From Paenibacillus sabinae T27 (GTDB lineage: Bacteria > Bacillota > Bacilli > Paenibacillales > Paenibacillaceae), in contig NZ_CP004078.1 in assembly GCF_000612505.1 (NCBI RefSeq), forward strand, positions 3,573,252 through 3,637,251: a stretch of DNA of 64,000 nucleotides. Direction: 5' to 3'. Shown here one piece after another: positions 7,674-16,845 of this stretch. Position 1 is the stretch's first letter. Each line of letters opens with the position of its first letter. A program made the position numbers and the translations under genes. The notes under the pieces are model-generated. The model had not been told where the DNA came from. It ran no database searches and saw only the letters and a program-made list of their open reading frames with translations.

Positions 7674-8699
7674 TTATACCCCTCCCTCGGAATCGCTGTA
7701 CACATGCAGCAGCGTATCTTCTGCTTTCGGGAACGGCGCATTGTCGGCGTATTCGATCGCTTCTTTCAATTCCAGATTGCACTGGGCCGCGAAATCGCGT
7801 TCTTTCTCATCGTCCCACAGGCCGAGATCCGTCAAATAACTGCGGAACCGGGCCACCCCGTCCTTTTTCCAGTTCTCTTCAACCTCTTCCTTGGTGCGGT
7901 AAGCGAGGTCATTGTCGGACGTGGAGTGCGGGGATAGACGGTACATCATCGCTTCGATCAGCGTCGGTCCTTCGCCGGCAAGCGCCCGCTCGCGGGCCTC
8001 TTTGACAACTCGGTAAACCTCCAGCGGGTCGTTGCCATCCACACGGATGCCCGGAAAGCCGTAGCCAAGCGCGCGGTCGCTGACCTTGCCGCCAAGCTGG
8101 CGGTGAGCCGGAATCGAGATCGCGTACTGGTTGTTCTCGCACATAATAATGACCGGGAGTTTATTGACCCCGGCAAAGTTGCAAGCCTCATGAAAATCTC
8201 CCTGGTTGCTGGAGCCTTCCCCGAATGTGACGAACGAAACGAACTTCTTCTTCTGCATCTTCGCGGCCAGCGCAAAGCCGACTGCATGCGGCACTTGGGT
8301 TGTCACGGGACTGGAGCCGGTAACAATGCGCAGCCGCTTGCTGCCAAAGTGGCCGGGCATCTGCCGCCCGCCGCTGTTCGGGTCCTCCGCCTTGGCGAAC
8401 ACCGACAGCATCAGCTCGCGGGTCGTCATGCCGACGGACAGCACGAATGCATAGTCGCGGTAATAAGGAAGAAAATAATCATTCTCCCGGTCCAGCGCAA
8501 AAGCCGCCGCCACCTGGGCCGCTTCCTGGCCGATGCCCGAGACGTGGAAGTTGATCTTCCCGGCCCGCTGAAGCAGCAGGCTGCGCTCATCGTATTTGCG
8601 GGCCAGCGCCATATATCGGTACATGTCGATCACTTGGCCGTCGGTGAGTCCAAGCGGTTCATGCCTGTTCACTTTGTTCACAGTACCTTGCGTATCCAT
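7674..8699 (-). CDS. bkdAA: 2-oxoacid dehydrogenase E1 component, alpha subunit
   Basis: The alpha chain of E1, binding thiamine diphosphate and catalysing the decarboxylation of branched-chain 2-oxoacids. The cofactor motif is FGEGSSNQGDFHEACNFAG with a later CENN (about residues 155-190), the usual GDG...NN site with GEG at its start. The conserved phosphorylation-loop-like RLSPHSTSDN follows near residue 260. At 341 residues it has the normal length. It overlaps no neighbour, is followed by bkdAB after 3 nt and is preceded by 295 bp that separate it from lpd and hold a perfect TATAAT box. Confidence 0.88.
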   Translation of the reverse strand: MDTQGTVNKVNRHEPLGLTDGQVIDMYRYMALARKYDERSLLLQRAGKINFHVSGIGQEAAQVAAAFALDRENDYFLPYYRDYAFVLSVGMTTRELMLSVFAKAEDPNSGGRQMPGHFGSKRLRIVTGSSPVTTQVPHAVGFALAAKMQKKKFVSFVTFGEGSSNQGDFHEACNFAGVNKLPVIIMCENNQYAISIPAHRQLGGKVSDRALGYGFPGIRVDGNDPLEVYRVVKEARERALAGEGPTLIEAMMYRLSPHSTSDNDLAYRTKEEVEENWKKDGVARFRSYLTDLGLWDDEKERDFAAQCNLELKEAIEYADNAPFPKAEDTLLHVYSDSEGGV

Positions 8700-8802
8700 A
8701 ATAAAGGTGCCTCCTTATTCATAAGGCCCCGACTTTCGTGCAGGCGGGCAGATCCATATATTGATCTGATCTTAAAACCTGGTACTAATCGGGCATGAGT
8801 CT

Positions 8803-8832
8803 ATTATATAGCGTTTGACTTCAAAAAGAAAA
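8803..8832 (-). promoter_or_regulatory. Candidate promoter of bkdAA
   Basis: A perfect -10 (TATAAT, minus strand, 8808-8803) lies about 105 nt before the bkdAA start; the -35 at 17 nt is poor (TTTCTT). No sigma-54 type TGGCAC-N5-TTGCA element, as used by the B. subtilis bkd operon, was found here. Confidence 0.4.
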
Positions 8833-8994
8833 GCCGATTAGCGCCCGTTTACACCAGATATCAGCGCCCCGGCTCCGGTTTCCCCCCGCTTCGGCCCCGC
8901 ACCCCGAGCGCTGCAGAATAATGCGCGCTTTTATCGTCGTCCCGTCTGCTGGAGTCGTCCATTCTCAGGAACCCTGACAGAACCTGACTTCCGT

Positions 8995-10416
8995 TTAAAT
9001 ACCGATAGCCTTGCCGTCCACAGCGAGCATCGCTTCGCCGACGATTTCGGAGAGTGTCGGATGCGCGTGGATCGTTTCGCCAACTTCCCAAGGCGTCGCA
9101 TCCAGCATTTGGGCGAGTGCGGCTTCGCCGATCAGATCCGTCACATGGGGGCCGATCATCTGCACGCCGAGAATATCCCCGCTGGCCTTGTCGGCGACAA
9201 CCTTCACAAATCCGTCCTTCGAGCCGTACACGAGCGCTTTGCCGATCGCCGAGAACGGGAACTTGCCGGTGGCGACATCGTGACCTAGGTCTTTAGCCTC
9301 CTGCTCCGTATATCCCACGCTGGCTACCTCGGGACGCGTGTATACGCAGCGCGGGACGAGATGCGGCTGGTACGGATGCAGCGGCTCACCCGCCAGATGA
9401 TTGACTGCCATAATGCCTTCATGACTCGCCGCGTGGGCCAGCTGCAGCCCGCCGATGCAGTCCCCGATGGCGTAAATATGCGGCTCGTTCGTCTGCATGT
9501 TGGCGTTCACTTCGATAACGCCATTATCGAAGCGGATATCGGTGTTCTCGAGGCCGATATTCTGAATATTGGCCGCTCTCCCCACCGATACGAGCAGCTT
9601 GGACGCGGACAGCGTCTCGGCCTTTCCGCCCCGGGTCACTTCCACGCTGACGCCTTCCTCCGTCACCCGGCTTGTTCCCGCGTTCACCGTTACGTCTGTC
9701 ATTACGGTCACGCCGCGTTTTTTGAGCAGACGCTGCAGCTCCCGCGCCACTTCCTTATCCTCACGGGGCAGCAGTTGGTCCGACGCTTCCACTATCGTGA
9801 CCTCGACGCCAAAATCAGCGAGCATCGATGCCCATTCCACGCCGATGACGCCGCCACCAACAATCAGCATCGAGGCCGGCAGTTCCTCCATCCGCAGCGC
9901 TTCCTCGCTGCTCAGAATGAACTGTCCATCCGGTTCAAATCCCGGAATGGCGCGGGGACGCGACCCTGTAGCGATAATGAGGTTGGCCGGAACCACCGTC
10001 TCCATTTCGCCGTCTTCCAGCTCCACCGCGACCGCTCCGCTGCGCGGGGAGAAGATCGAAGGGCCGATCACCCGTCCCTTGCCTTTGAGCACCTGTATTT
10101 TATTTTTACGCATCAAATACTGAACACCCTGGTGCAGCTTCTCCACAATCTCTTCCTTGCGGCGCTGCACTTTTCCGAATGCCAGCTTGACGCCGGAAAT
10201 TTCAATCCCGTATTCCTCGCTCTCCGCGATTTCCGCATACACCTCGGCGCTGCGCAGCAGCGACTTGCTTGGTATGCAGCCCCGGTGCAGGCAGGTCCCG
10301 CCGAGTTTGTCCTGTTCGATGACGACAACCGACTTCCCGAGCTGTGCGGCGCGGATCGCCGCCACATAGCCCCCGGTTCCTCCGCCGAGCACCGCCACGT
10401 CACATGATATGGTCAT
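8995..10416 (-). CDS. lpdA: Dihydrolipoamide dehydrogenase (E3)
   Basis: Reoxidises the dihydrolipoyl groups of E2 using FAD and NAD. The 473-residue protein has the N-terminal FAD dinucleotide fold (GGGTGGYVAA), the redox disulfide GGTCLHRGCIPSK, a second NAD fold (IVGGGVIGVEWAS), the FAD-binding YAIGD and the C-terminal active-site HAHPTLSE. The ATG at 10416 is preceded by GGGGGAT; a longer in-frame extension lacks a ribosome site. It heads the bkd cluster. ptb, bcd and buk, which neighbour lpdV in B. subtilis, are not in this position here. Confidence 0.93.
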   Translation of the reverse strand: MTISCDVAVLGGGTGGYVAAIRAAQLGKSVVVIEQDKLGGTCLHRGCIPSKSLLRSAEVYAEIAESEEYGIEISGVKLAFGKVQRRKEEIVEKLHQGVQYLMRKNKIQVLKGKGRVIGPSIFSPRSGAVAVELEDGEMETVVPANLIIATGSRPRAIPGFEPDGQFILSSEEALRMEELPASMLIVGGGVIGVEWASMLADFGVEVTIVEASDQLLPREDKEVARELQRLLKKRGVTVMTDVTVNAGTSRVTEEGVSVEVTRGGKAETLSASKLLVSVGRAANIQNIGLENTDIRFDNGVIEVNANMQTNEPHIYAIGDCIGGLQLAHAASHEGIMAVNHLAGEPLHPYQPHLVPRCVYTRPEVASVGYTEQEAKDLGHDVATGKFPFSAIGKALVYGSKDGFVKVVADKASGDILGVQMIGPHVTDLIGEAALAQMLDATPWEVGETIHAHPTLSEIVGEAMLAVDGKAIGI

Positions 10417-10640
10417 GAATATGTATCCCCCAGTCTTTTGCACAAATATTTCGCATGAATCCACTCTATTGTACTCTCTTTTGCCGCTATAAGAAAATCC
10501 GGCTGAATTTTTCGAAAGAAGCAGCACGAACGCTCCGCAAGCTACCGCAGTACCATAGACTTATAAAAATTTAAGCGTTATCATTAAAGCAGAAAAATCC
10601 GTTTAAATCCCCTTATCTTTAGGCTAAGGAGAGGAAGGGA

Positions 10641-10949
10641 ATGCGCATGAAGCTGCTATTCTCCCGGTTTATCGCCATCCTGATTCTGGTATTTCCCGGA
10701 TTGCTCGCCATGAAGGGCTTCGTCATGATGAAAGACGATCTCTTCGACTATATGGCCATGCACGGAGACCATACGGCCGCGCCGTCGTTTGCCTGGCTCC
10801 ATTTTGCCGGAGGCCTTGTCCTGTTTGCGGCGGGCATGAGCTTCCTTGGCGGCTGGATTCTGACCCGTGACCGCAAGCGCAATTACGTCGGCCCCCGCTT
10901 CAAGGAGAAGCGCAAAGCCGGGCAGCCGCCTGCCAAACCCTCATCCTGA
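10641..10949 (+). CDS. DUF2627 family membrane protein (YqzF-like)
   Basis: A 102-residue protein with two membrane spans (about 8-24 and 52-72), a short DDLFDYMAMHGDHT loop between them and a basic, proline-containing tail. The N-terminal span with FPGLLAMKGFVMMKD resembles DUF2627, whose B. subtilis member YqzF sits next to the bkd genes, as here. Function unknown. An AAGGAG site precedes the start by about 11 nt, and a second ATG two codons later is also possible. Confidence 0.75.
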   Translation: MRMKLLFSRFIAILILVFPGLLAMKGFVMMKDDLFDYMAMHGDHTAAPSFAWLHFAGGLVLFAAGMSFLGGWILTRDRKRNYVGPRFKEKRKAGQPPAKPSS

Positions 10950-10971
10950 TTGCCCGCCCGCACTACCTCCC

Positions 10972-11070
10972 AAGAAGAAACGCCTGACGGCGTCTTTCAA
11001 GACGCAAGTACGCTTCTCGTAGAAATATAAGTCAAAATGATAAGCACCAGGCTTATACATTCTTATATTT
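10972..11070. repeat. Intergenic repeat, copy 2 (~99 bp)
   Basis: Matches 4265-4364 with about 15 differences, mostly outside the two stems GGCGTCTT/AAGACGC and ATAAGC/GCTTAT, which are kept. It follows the DUF2627 gene on the same strand. Confidence 0.7.
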
Positions 11071-11075
11071 GCACA

Positions 11076-11117
11076 TTAACCGGGGCTTGCCCGTCTTGTG
11101 CCATCCGGTTATTTTAT
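11076..11117 (+). terminator. Candidate terminator after DUF2627 gene
   Basis: AACCGG and CCGGTT flank an inner GGGC/GCCC pair, followed by ATTTTAT. The T-tract is short, so this is a moderate call. Confidence 0.45.
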
Positions 11118-11160
11118 CATCACAACTGCCGCCCTTACAAACAGTAATAAACAATAAAAA

Positions 11161-11189
11161 TTTCCTCAATTTTCTAAAATATGTATAAT
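11161..11189 (+). promoter_or_regulatory. Promoter of the acyltransferase gene
   Basis: TGTATAAT forms an extended -10 (11182-11189) with a weak TTTCCT -35 at a 17-nt spacer. It lies 35 nt before the TTG start. Confidence 0.55.
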
Positions 11190-11223
11190 CATTTCAAATC
11201 ACCAGTTCGCGGAGGTGTGCTTA

Positions 11224-12387
11224 TTGAAAAGATACCATCAGCTGGACTCCTTGAGAGGGCTCGCGGCCCTGTCTGTCGTCATCCATCATTTTGTATTTAT
11301 TTTCACCGGATTGCTGTGGCTGGAAGCGTTGAACTACACCCCCTTGCGAATCTTGAAAGCCGGCCATGAGGCGGTCATCTTTTTCTTTGTCTTAAGCGGT
11401 TTTGTCCTGTCGCTGCCCTTCTACTCCGATAACAAAAAAGTGAATATCCCGCATTTTTTAATCAAAAGGCTGTGCCGGATCTATATCCCCTATATTGTCG
11501 CCGTGGGGTGCTCGATTGCGGCTTACCTCGCGTTTTACCGTCCGGGTGTGTACGCCGGCTTCAGCTCATTTTTCCAGGATGTATGGAGCGAGCCCTTGTC
11601 CTTTCGGCTGATCATGGAGCATGTCATTCTGCTCGGCAGCTTCAAAGATTACGCGCTGGACCCCGTCCTCTGGTCGCTGTCGGTCGAGTTAAGAATCTCG
11701 CTCATCTTTCCCTTCATCATGCTGTTCGTCAAGAAATTCAGCTGGAAGCCAAATATCGCTCTGGCCCTGCTCTTGCCCTGCTTATCGGTCCTGCTCAACA
11801 ATCTGGCGCATCCGGCCAATCCGAGTCCGATTTCCTCCAATTTCTACTTCACTTTCCACTACCTTTCGTTCTTTATCCTGGGCGCGCTGGTCGCCAAATA
11901 TCGGGTCAATCTCTTATCCGCGGCGCTGCGCTTAACTGTCAGACAGAAGTATGCCCTGCTGCTGCTCGGTTTGATGATCTATGCCTACGCCGGGATTGGC
12001 GATGCCGTGCTCAAAAGGCTGTTCTCCGCAAGCGGGGTTTGGGTGTCGCTGGCTGCCGATTGGGGAATCGCGGCGGGTGTCTGCATCCTGATTACGGCGG
12101 CGCTGTCTTCGCCAAGAATTTCAAACCTGCTCGGTCAAAAGCCGATTCGATTTCTGGGAGACATCTCCTACAGCCTCTATCTTTATCATTCGGTGGCACT
12201 GTTCTCCTGCATTTACGCTTTCCGCAATCTGCTGCCCATGTGGGCGACGCTCTTTATTGCCCTGTGCCTGTCGCTTCTCACGGCATGTCTGTCGTATTAT
12301 TTGATTGAAAAGCCCTCGATTCAGCTCGGCAAAAAATGGACAAGCAGACCCGTCCGCAAGCTGGAGGAAGCGCAAGAAGTGGTGTAA
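11224..12387 (+). CDS. Membrane acyltransferase, acyltransferase-3 family
   Basis: A 387-residue integral membrane protein with about ten hydrophobic segments and the family hallmark near the N-terminus: YHQLDSLRGLAALSVVIHHF, with the catalytic histidine in IHH. Such proteins O-acetylate peptidoglycan, exopolysaccharide or other envelope glycans. A YSLYLYH motif sits near residue 315. No periplasmic SGNH domain is attached, unlike OatA, so the acceptor is open. The start is taken as TTG at 11224, 8 nt after GGAGG; the GTG at 11215 overlaps that site and is unlikely. The DUF1801 gene follows after 39 nt and is probably cotranscribed. Confidence 0.85.
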   Translation: MKRYHQLDSLRGLAALSVVIHHFVFIFTGLLWLEALNYTPLRILKAGHEAVIFFFVLSGFVLSLPFYSDNKKVNIPHFLIKRLCRIYIPYIVAVGCSIAAYLAFYRPGVYAGFSSFFQDVWSEPLSFRLIMEHVILLGSFKDYALDPVLWSLSVELRISLIFPFIMLFVKKFSWKPNIALALLLPCLSVLLNNLAHPANPSPISSNFYFTFHYLSFFILGALVAKYRVNLLSAALRLTVRQKYALLLLGLMIYAYAGIGDAVLKRLFSASGVWVSLAADWGIAAGVCILITAALSSPRISNLLGQKPIRFLGDISYSLYLYHSVALFSCIYAFRNLLPMWATLFIALCLSLLTACLSYYLIEKPSIQLGKKWTSRPVRKLEEAQEVV

Positions 12388-12426
12388 TACCGGCTGCCAA
12401 AGCCGGCAGGGAAAGGAGCAGCACCC

Positions 12427-12849
12427 ATGTATGAATTAAAAACGAAAGAAAACGACAGCAGCGTTACCGAGTTTATCGAAAATGTGGACAACCCGAAGAA
12501 ACGTGAGGACGCGTACAGGCTGCTCGATATTTTTACAGAAACAACCGGATTGTCCGCAAAAATGTGGGGGCCCAGCATCATCGGCTTCGGGTCCTATCAT
12601 TACAAATATGCCACGGGCCATGAGGGCGATGCGCCGCTGGTCGGATTTTCGCCCAGAAAGGCCAAGATCAGCCTCTATCTTGCGCCGTATGATCCGGAAC
12701 GCGAAGCGCTGCTCGCGGACTTTGGAAAATACACAGCCGGAAAGGGCTGCGTGTACATCAATAAAGTGGCGGACATCAAGGTGGAGGTGCTGGAAGCACT
12801 AATCACCCAATCGGTAGCGTTTCTGAAAAAAGCTTATCCCGGCGAGTGA
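12427..12849 (+). CDS. DUF1801 domain protein
   Basis: A 140-residue soluble protein matching the DUF1801/YdhG-like fold: an N-terminal helical part with NPKKREDAYRLLDIF, the conserved aromatic stretch WGPSIIGFGSYHYKY (about 47-61), then a FSPRKAKISLYL strand and a GKGCVYINKVADI segment. The molecular role of this family is unknown. AAAGGAG precedes the ATG by 9 nt. It is probably cotranscribed with the upstream acyltransferase gene. Confidence 0.85.
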   Translation: MYELKTKENDSSVTEFIENVDNPKKREDAYRLLDIFTETTGLSAKMWGPSIIGFGSYHYKYATGHEGDAPLVGFSPRKAKISLYLAPYDPEREALLADFGKYTAGKGCVYINKVADIKVEVLEALITQSVAFLKKAYPGE

Positions 12850-12907
12850 CCTGCGCCCGCGCGTGTATTGCCTGCTGTCCGGTCTCGCCGACCCGGTGCG
12901 GGGCGGG

Positions 12908-14761
12908 TTACAGCGATGGCCGCTTCGCCCCGGCTCCCGCCACCCCCATAACTAGCTCGCTGTAAAGCCCTCCCTGCTTCAGCAGCTCCTCGTGGGTGCC
13001 CTGCTGGACCAGCTTCCCGTCCCGCAGGACGAGAATACGGTCCGCCATGCGGATCGTATTCAGCCGGTGGGCGATGACGAAGCTGGTGCGCCCCTTCATC
13101 AGCGAATGCAGGCCTTCCTGGATTTTCAGCTCGGTGACCGTGTCGATGCTGCTCGTCGCTTCATCCAGCACCAGCATGGCCGGATCGGCGAGAATCGCTC
13201 TCGCAATGGCCAGAAGCTGCTTCTGCCCCTGGCTGATCCCGCCGCCGTCCGCCGACAGCATCCGGTCGTATCCTCCCGGCATCCGCATGATGAAGGAGTG
13301 GGCATTAGCCATTCTGGCCGCTTTTTCCACCTCTTCGTCGGAGGCGTCCAGCCGTCCGTAGCGGATATTATCGCGGATGCTTCCCTTGAACAGGAACGTA
13401 TCCTGCAGAACAAACGCCATTTGGCTTCGCAGGCTTTCCCTGCGGATGGACGCCAGATCCTTCCCGTCAATCGTAATGGTTCCTTTGGACGGATTATAGA
13501 AGCGGGAGAGCAGACCGATCAGCGTCGTCTTGCCTGCCCCTGTCGGGCCGACCAAAGCGATCATCTCGCCGGGTCTGGCCTCAAAGCTGATGCCGTTAAG
13601 GGTATCCGCTTCACCGTTATAGGAGAAGGAAACGTCCCGAAACTTCACCTCGCCCCGGATTTGCCCGAGCGGCGACGCGGCATTCTCATCCTTCGCTTCG
13701 GTATCCTCGTCCAACACTTCAAAGACCCGCTCGGCTCCGGCGATGGCGGAGAGCACGCTATTCCATTGATTGGCCAGATCATTCAGCGGCCGGGTAAATT
13801 GACGTGTATATTCCACAAAGACAAGAATGACCCCAACGGTAATCGAGCCCCGGATCGCCAGAATCCCGCCGAATCCCGCGACAATGGCAAAGCTGAGATC
13901 GTTCAGCCCGTTCATGAGTTTCGGGATGAAGCCGGAGATCGACTGCGCCCAGAAACCGGAAAGCATGATCCGATTGTTCCGTTCCCGGAACCCCGAGATC
14001 ACCCGTCGCTCCTGCCCGAACGCCTTGATCACACGCTGGCCCGACAACGTCTCTTCAATGTATCCGTTCAGTTCCCCCATGTTCCGCTGCCGCTGCTTGA
14101 ACAAAGGACCGGTTCGCCGCGTAATCCAGCGCATGCCAAGAGCCATAAGCGGCACCACGATAAATGTGAGCAGGGTCAGCAAGGGACTGAGCCACAGCAT
14201 GACGATTACCGTTCCGCCCAAGGTAAGCACGCCGGTGAAAATTTCGATGGCCGAGCTGTTCAGAGTGGAGCTTACATTTTCAATATCGTTGGTCAGGCGG
14301 CTCATGATTTCGCCCTGCTGCCGCCGGTTGAAGAAGGAGATTGGCAGCCGGTGCAGATGGGAGAACAATTCGCTCCTCATCCGGAACACCGTTTCCTGGG
14401 AAATTTCGATCATCCAGATGTTCTGCAGCCAGCTCGTTAAGGAATAAAGCGCATAAACGGCGCCGAGCCCCATCAAATAAAGCCCCCAGTGACTTCCGCC
14501 GCCTTCCAGGTAAATATCAACCGCTCTGCCGATCATAAACGGGCCAAGAAGCGAGAAGCCTGAGCTGAATACAACCATGACCAGTACGAGAATCAGCTTG
14601 ACCCGGCGCTCGGCCAGAAAGCTCCACAACCGCTGCAATGTGCTGGACCAGTCTTTGGCGCCCGCCGCTTTGGGCTTCTGCCCGGACGACAAACCCCGGC
14701 CTTCGCCAAGCTCGATGACGGGGCGCGGATGGCGGAACGGCTCAAGTAAGGTTTTGAACAT
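12908..14761 (-). CDS. ABC exporter half-transporter, catalytic-site subunit
   Basis: A 617-residue transmembrane plus ATPase fusion: six spans (about 55-330) then a nucleotide-binding domain with Walker A GPTGAGKTT, Walker B LVLDEATSSID with its catalytic glutamate and switch histidine IAHRLNT. The signature loop reads ISQGQ rather than LSGGQ. The start at 14761 has AAAGGAGGAGG just upstream and overlaps the previous ABC gene by 20 nt. Its partner has the complementary pattern of intact and altered motifs, so the two should form an asymmetric heterodimer of the BmrCD/TM287-288 kind. The exported substrate is unknown; lipids, peptides or drugs are all possible. Confidence 0.9.
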   Translation of the reverse strand: MFKTLLEPFRHPRPVIELGEGRGLSSGQKPKAAGAKDWSSTLQRLWSFLAERRVKLILVLVMVVFSSGFSLLGPFMIGRAVDIYLEGGGSHWGLYLMGLGAVYALYSLTSWLQNIWMIEISQETVFRMRSELFSHLHRLPISFFNRRQQGEIMSRLTNDIENVSSTLNSSAIEIFTGVLTLGGTVIVMLWLSPLLTLLTFIVVPLMALGMRWITRRTGPLFKQRQRNMGELNGYIEETLSGQRVIKAFGQERRVISGFRERNNRIMLSGFWAQSISGFIPKLMNGLNDLSFAIVAGFGGILAIRGSITVGVILVFVEYTRQFTRPLNDLANQWNSVLSAIAGAERVFEVLDEDTEAKDENAASPLGQIRGEVKFRDVSFSYNGEADTLNGISFEARPGEMIALVGPTGAGKTTLIGLLSRFYNPSKGTITIDGKDLASIRRESLRSQMAFVLQDTFLFKGSIRDNIRYGRLDASDEEVEKAARMANAHSFIMRMPGGYDRMLSADGGGISQGQKQLLAIARAILADPAMLVLDEATSSIDTVTELKIQEGLHSLMKGRTSFVIAHRLNTIRMADRILVLRDGKLVQQGTHEELLKQGGLYSELVMGVAGAGAKRPSL

Positions 14762-16484
14762 CGGCCTCCTCCTTTCCGCTTTGCGACTCGCAGATACTCC
14801 GGTACAGGCCGGAACTCGCAAGCAGCTCTTCATGGCTGCCCTTGGCGATCAGCCTTCCTTCGTCCAGCAGAAGTATCAGGTCGGCATTCCGGGTCGACCC
14901 GATTTTTTGCGTAATGATAAATGTCGTGCAGGACATGCCTTTCAAGGCATCCAGCAGCGCTCCTTCGGTGACCGCGTCAAGCGCGCTCGTGCTGTCGTCA
15001 AGGATCAGGATGGAGGGCTTCCGGACGAGAGCCCGAGCGATGCTGAGCCTTTGCTTCTGGCCGCCCGAAAGATTGACTCCCCGCTGTCCGAGCATCGTGT
15101 CGTAGCCGTCCGAAAGATGAAGCACTGTCTCCTGAATTTGCGCCGCCCGGGCAGCCGCTTCAATCTCTTCAAGGCTGGCATATTCATTGCCCCAGAGGAT
15201 ATTCTCCCGCACCGTTCCGGAGAAGAGCAGCACCTCCTGCGGCACGTAGCCGATAGCGCCGCGAAGCGCGGCCAGATCCATCTCCCGCACATCCCTCCCG
15301 TCAACCATGATCATACCCGCAGCCGGTTCGTACAGCCGGGGGATCAGGCTGACCAGGGACGACTTGCCGGAACCGGTCGCTCCCATAATGGCGATCCGCT
15401 CCCCCGACCGGGCAATGAACGAAATCCCGGACAGGATTTCGATGTCGCTGCCCGGGTAGCGGAAGCCCACCTCCTCGAATCGCACCTCGCCCCGGATGCG
15501 TTCGGTCTCCTCGCTCTCCCGCCGGTTCTCCGTCTCTTCCGTACCGGATTCCGCAAGCACCTCCGAGACACGCTGCGCGGAGGCACGCGCCCTGGAATAC
15601 GCCGCGACAATCCCGGACAGCGCGGACAAGCCGCCGATCGTCCGCAAAGAGTAATTGATTACCGCAACGGTCTGGCCCTGCGAAGCCTCGCCGGCGGCGA
15701 TTTCGATCCGGCCGAGCCACAGCAGCAGCAGAATGCCGCCATTCATCATAAGAAGAATAAAGGGCATCGTCGTCTCCGTCAGCCGCAGCGCGGATACCGT
15801 ACTTCTCATCAGCTCCTTGCTGTAGCCGGTAAATCGGCCGATCTCATGACCCATGCGCACAAAGACCCGGATCAGCCGGATTCCCGTCAAGTTCTCCTGC
15901 ACAATGCCGTTTACCCTGTCCAGCTTGCTCTGGACCATGTGGAACATCCTCGACGATTCTTTCATCAGCACGATAAGGACGGCGAGCATCACCGGCACGA
16001 TCAGCGCAAGGATGAGCCCCAGCCTCCACTGGACGACAAGCCCCATAATTACGCTGCCCACGACCAATAGCGGGATGCGTGACATAAACCGGAGACCCGT
16101 AAAGATCATATCCTGCAGCTGCGTCACATCGCCGGTCAAACGTGTAATCAGCGTGGACGCGGCAAACCGGTTAAACGCCTCATACGAAAAAGACTGCACC
16201 TTCCCGTACAGCCTGTCCCTCAGATCGGAGCCAAACCCCTGGCTTGCGTGCGAAGCGAAAAACGAGCTGAGAATGCCCGCAGTGAAGGCCAGGGCCGCGC
16301 TCCCGACCAGAATGCCGCCCCACAGCCAGACGACGGCAAGATTCCGCTCCCGGATGCCGTGGTCAATAATTTTGGAAATCAACAGCGGCTGCGACAATTG
16401 CACCGCCAGTTCAATCAGCATCATAAGCAGCGCGAGAGCGGCGGCGGTCCGGTATTTTTTTATAATAGAAAAAATAAGCGGCAT
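14742..16484 (-). CDS. ABC exporter half-transporter, degenerate-site subunit
   Basis: A 580-residue exporter half with six membrane spans (about 15-290) and a C-terminal ATPase. It has Walker A MGATGSGKSS and a canonical LSGGQKQR signature, but Walker B reads LILDDSTSALD (Asp in place of the catalytic Glu) and the switch position reads ITQKIGS (Gln in place of His). Pairing with the downstream protein therefore gives one good ATP site and one degenerate site. The gene begins 11 nt after the 69-residue coiled-coil gene and overlaps the next ABC gene by 20 nt, so all three are one operon. Confidence 0.9.
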   Translation of the reverse strand: MPLIFSIIKKYRTAAALALLMMLIELAVQLSQPLLISKIIDHGIRERNLAVVWLWGGILVGSAALAFTAGILSSFFASHASQGFGSDLRDRLYGKVQSFSYEAFNRFAASTLITRLTGDVTQLQDMIFTGLRFMSRIPLLVVGSVIMGLVVQWRLGLILALIVPVMLAVLIVLMKESSRMFHMVQSKLDRVNGIVQENLTGIRLIRVFVRMGHEIGRFTGYSKELMRSTVSALRLTETTMPFILLMMNGGILLLLWLGRIEIAAGEASQGQTVAVINYSLRTIGGLSALSGIVAAYSRARASAQRVSEVLAESGTEETENRRESEETERIRGEVRFEEVGFRYPGSDIEILSGISFIARSGERIAIMGATGSGKSSLVSLIPRLYEPAAGMIMVDGRDVREMDLAALRGAIGYVPQEVLLFSGTVRENILWGNEYASLEEIEAAARAAQIQETVLHLSDGYDTMLGQRGVNLSGGQKQRLSIARALVRKPSILILDDSTSALDAVTEGALLDALKGMSCTTFIITQKIGSTRNADLILLLDEGRLIAKGSHEELLASSGLYRSICESQSGKEEADVQNLT

Positions 16485-16495
16485 ACTGCTCTCCT

Positions 16496-16705
16496 CTATT
16501 CGTACAGGGCGTCACGCAAACGGCTGGACATCGCCTGTCCCCCCGCCGCCTTCAGCGCGGCCCTCCGCAGCGCCCGGTTGCTCCGCTCCAGCTCCGCGAG
16601 CTCCAGGATCAGTTCGTCCAGCAGCGCTTCGGCTTCAGCCGGCAGCTTGCCGTCCTCTTTCAGCTTCGCGAGCCGCTCCTTCATTTCATCCGATTTCTCC
16701 GTCAT
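16496..16705 (-). CDS. Small coiled-coil protein of unknown function
   Basis: A 69-residue, highly charged, all-helical protein (EMKERLAKLKEDGKLP, then a leucine-rich LLDELILELAELERSNRAL stretch) with no membrane segment. I do not recognise a family. GAGGAG precedes the ATG by about 9 nt and the gene is 11 nt upstream of the ABC exporter pair on the same strand, so a regulatory or accessory link to the exporter is plausible, but this is only inferred from position. Confidence 0.65.
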   Translation of the reverse strand: MTEKSDEMKERLAKLKEDGKLPAEAEALLDELILELAELERSNRALRRAALKAAGGQAMSSRLRDALYE

Positions 16706-16845
16706 CCTGTCCCGCTCCTCTCTTAATGATAGCTATTTTAACAGATGGGATCGATAATTAACCAGTGTTCTCTTTTACTCTGGTCTCTCCCGCAGGGGTA
16801 TGATACTCTAATAGGGTCGCATTTTCAGGAAGGGACAGATGGACA

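Noticed and set aside
10506..10520. CodY-like site upstream of lpdA
   Set aside because: Only 10 of 15 positions match the consensus.
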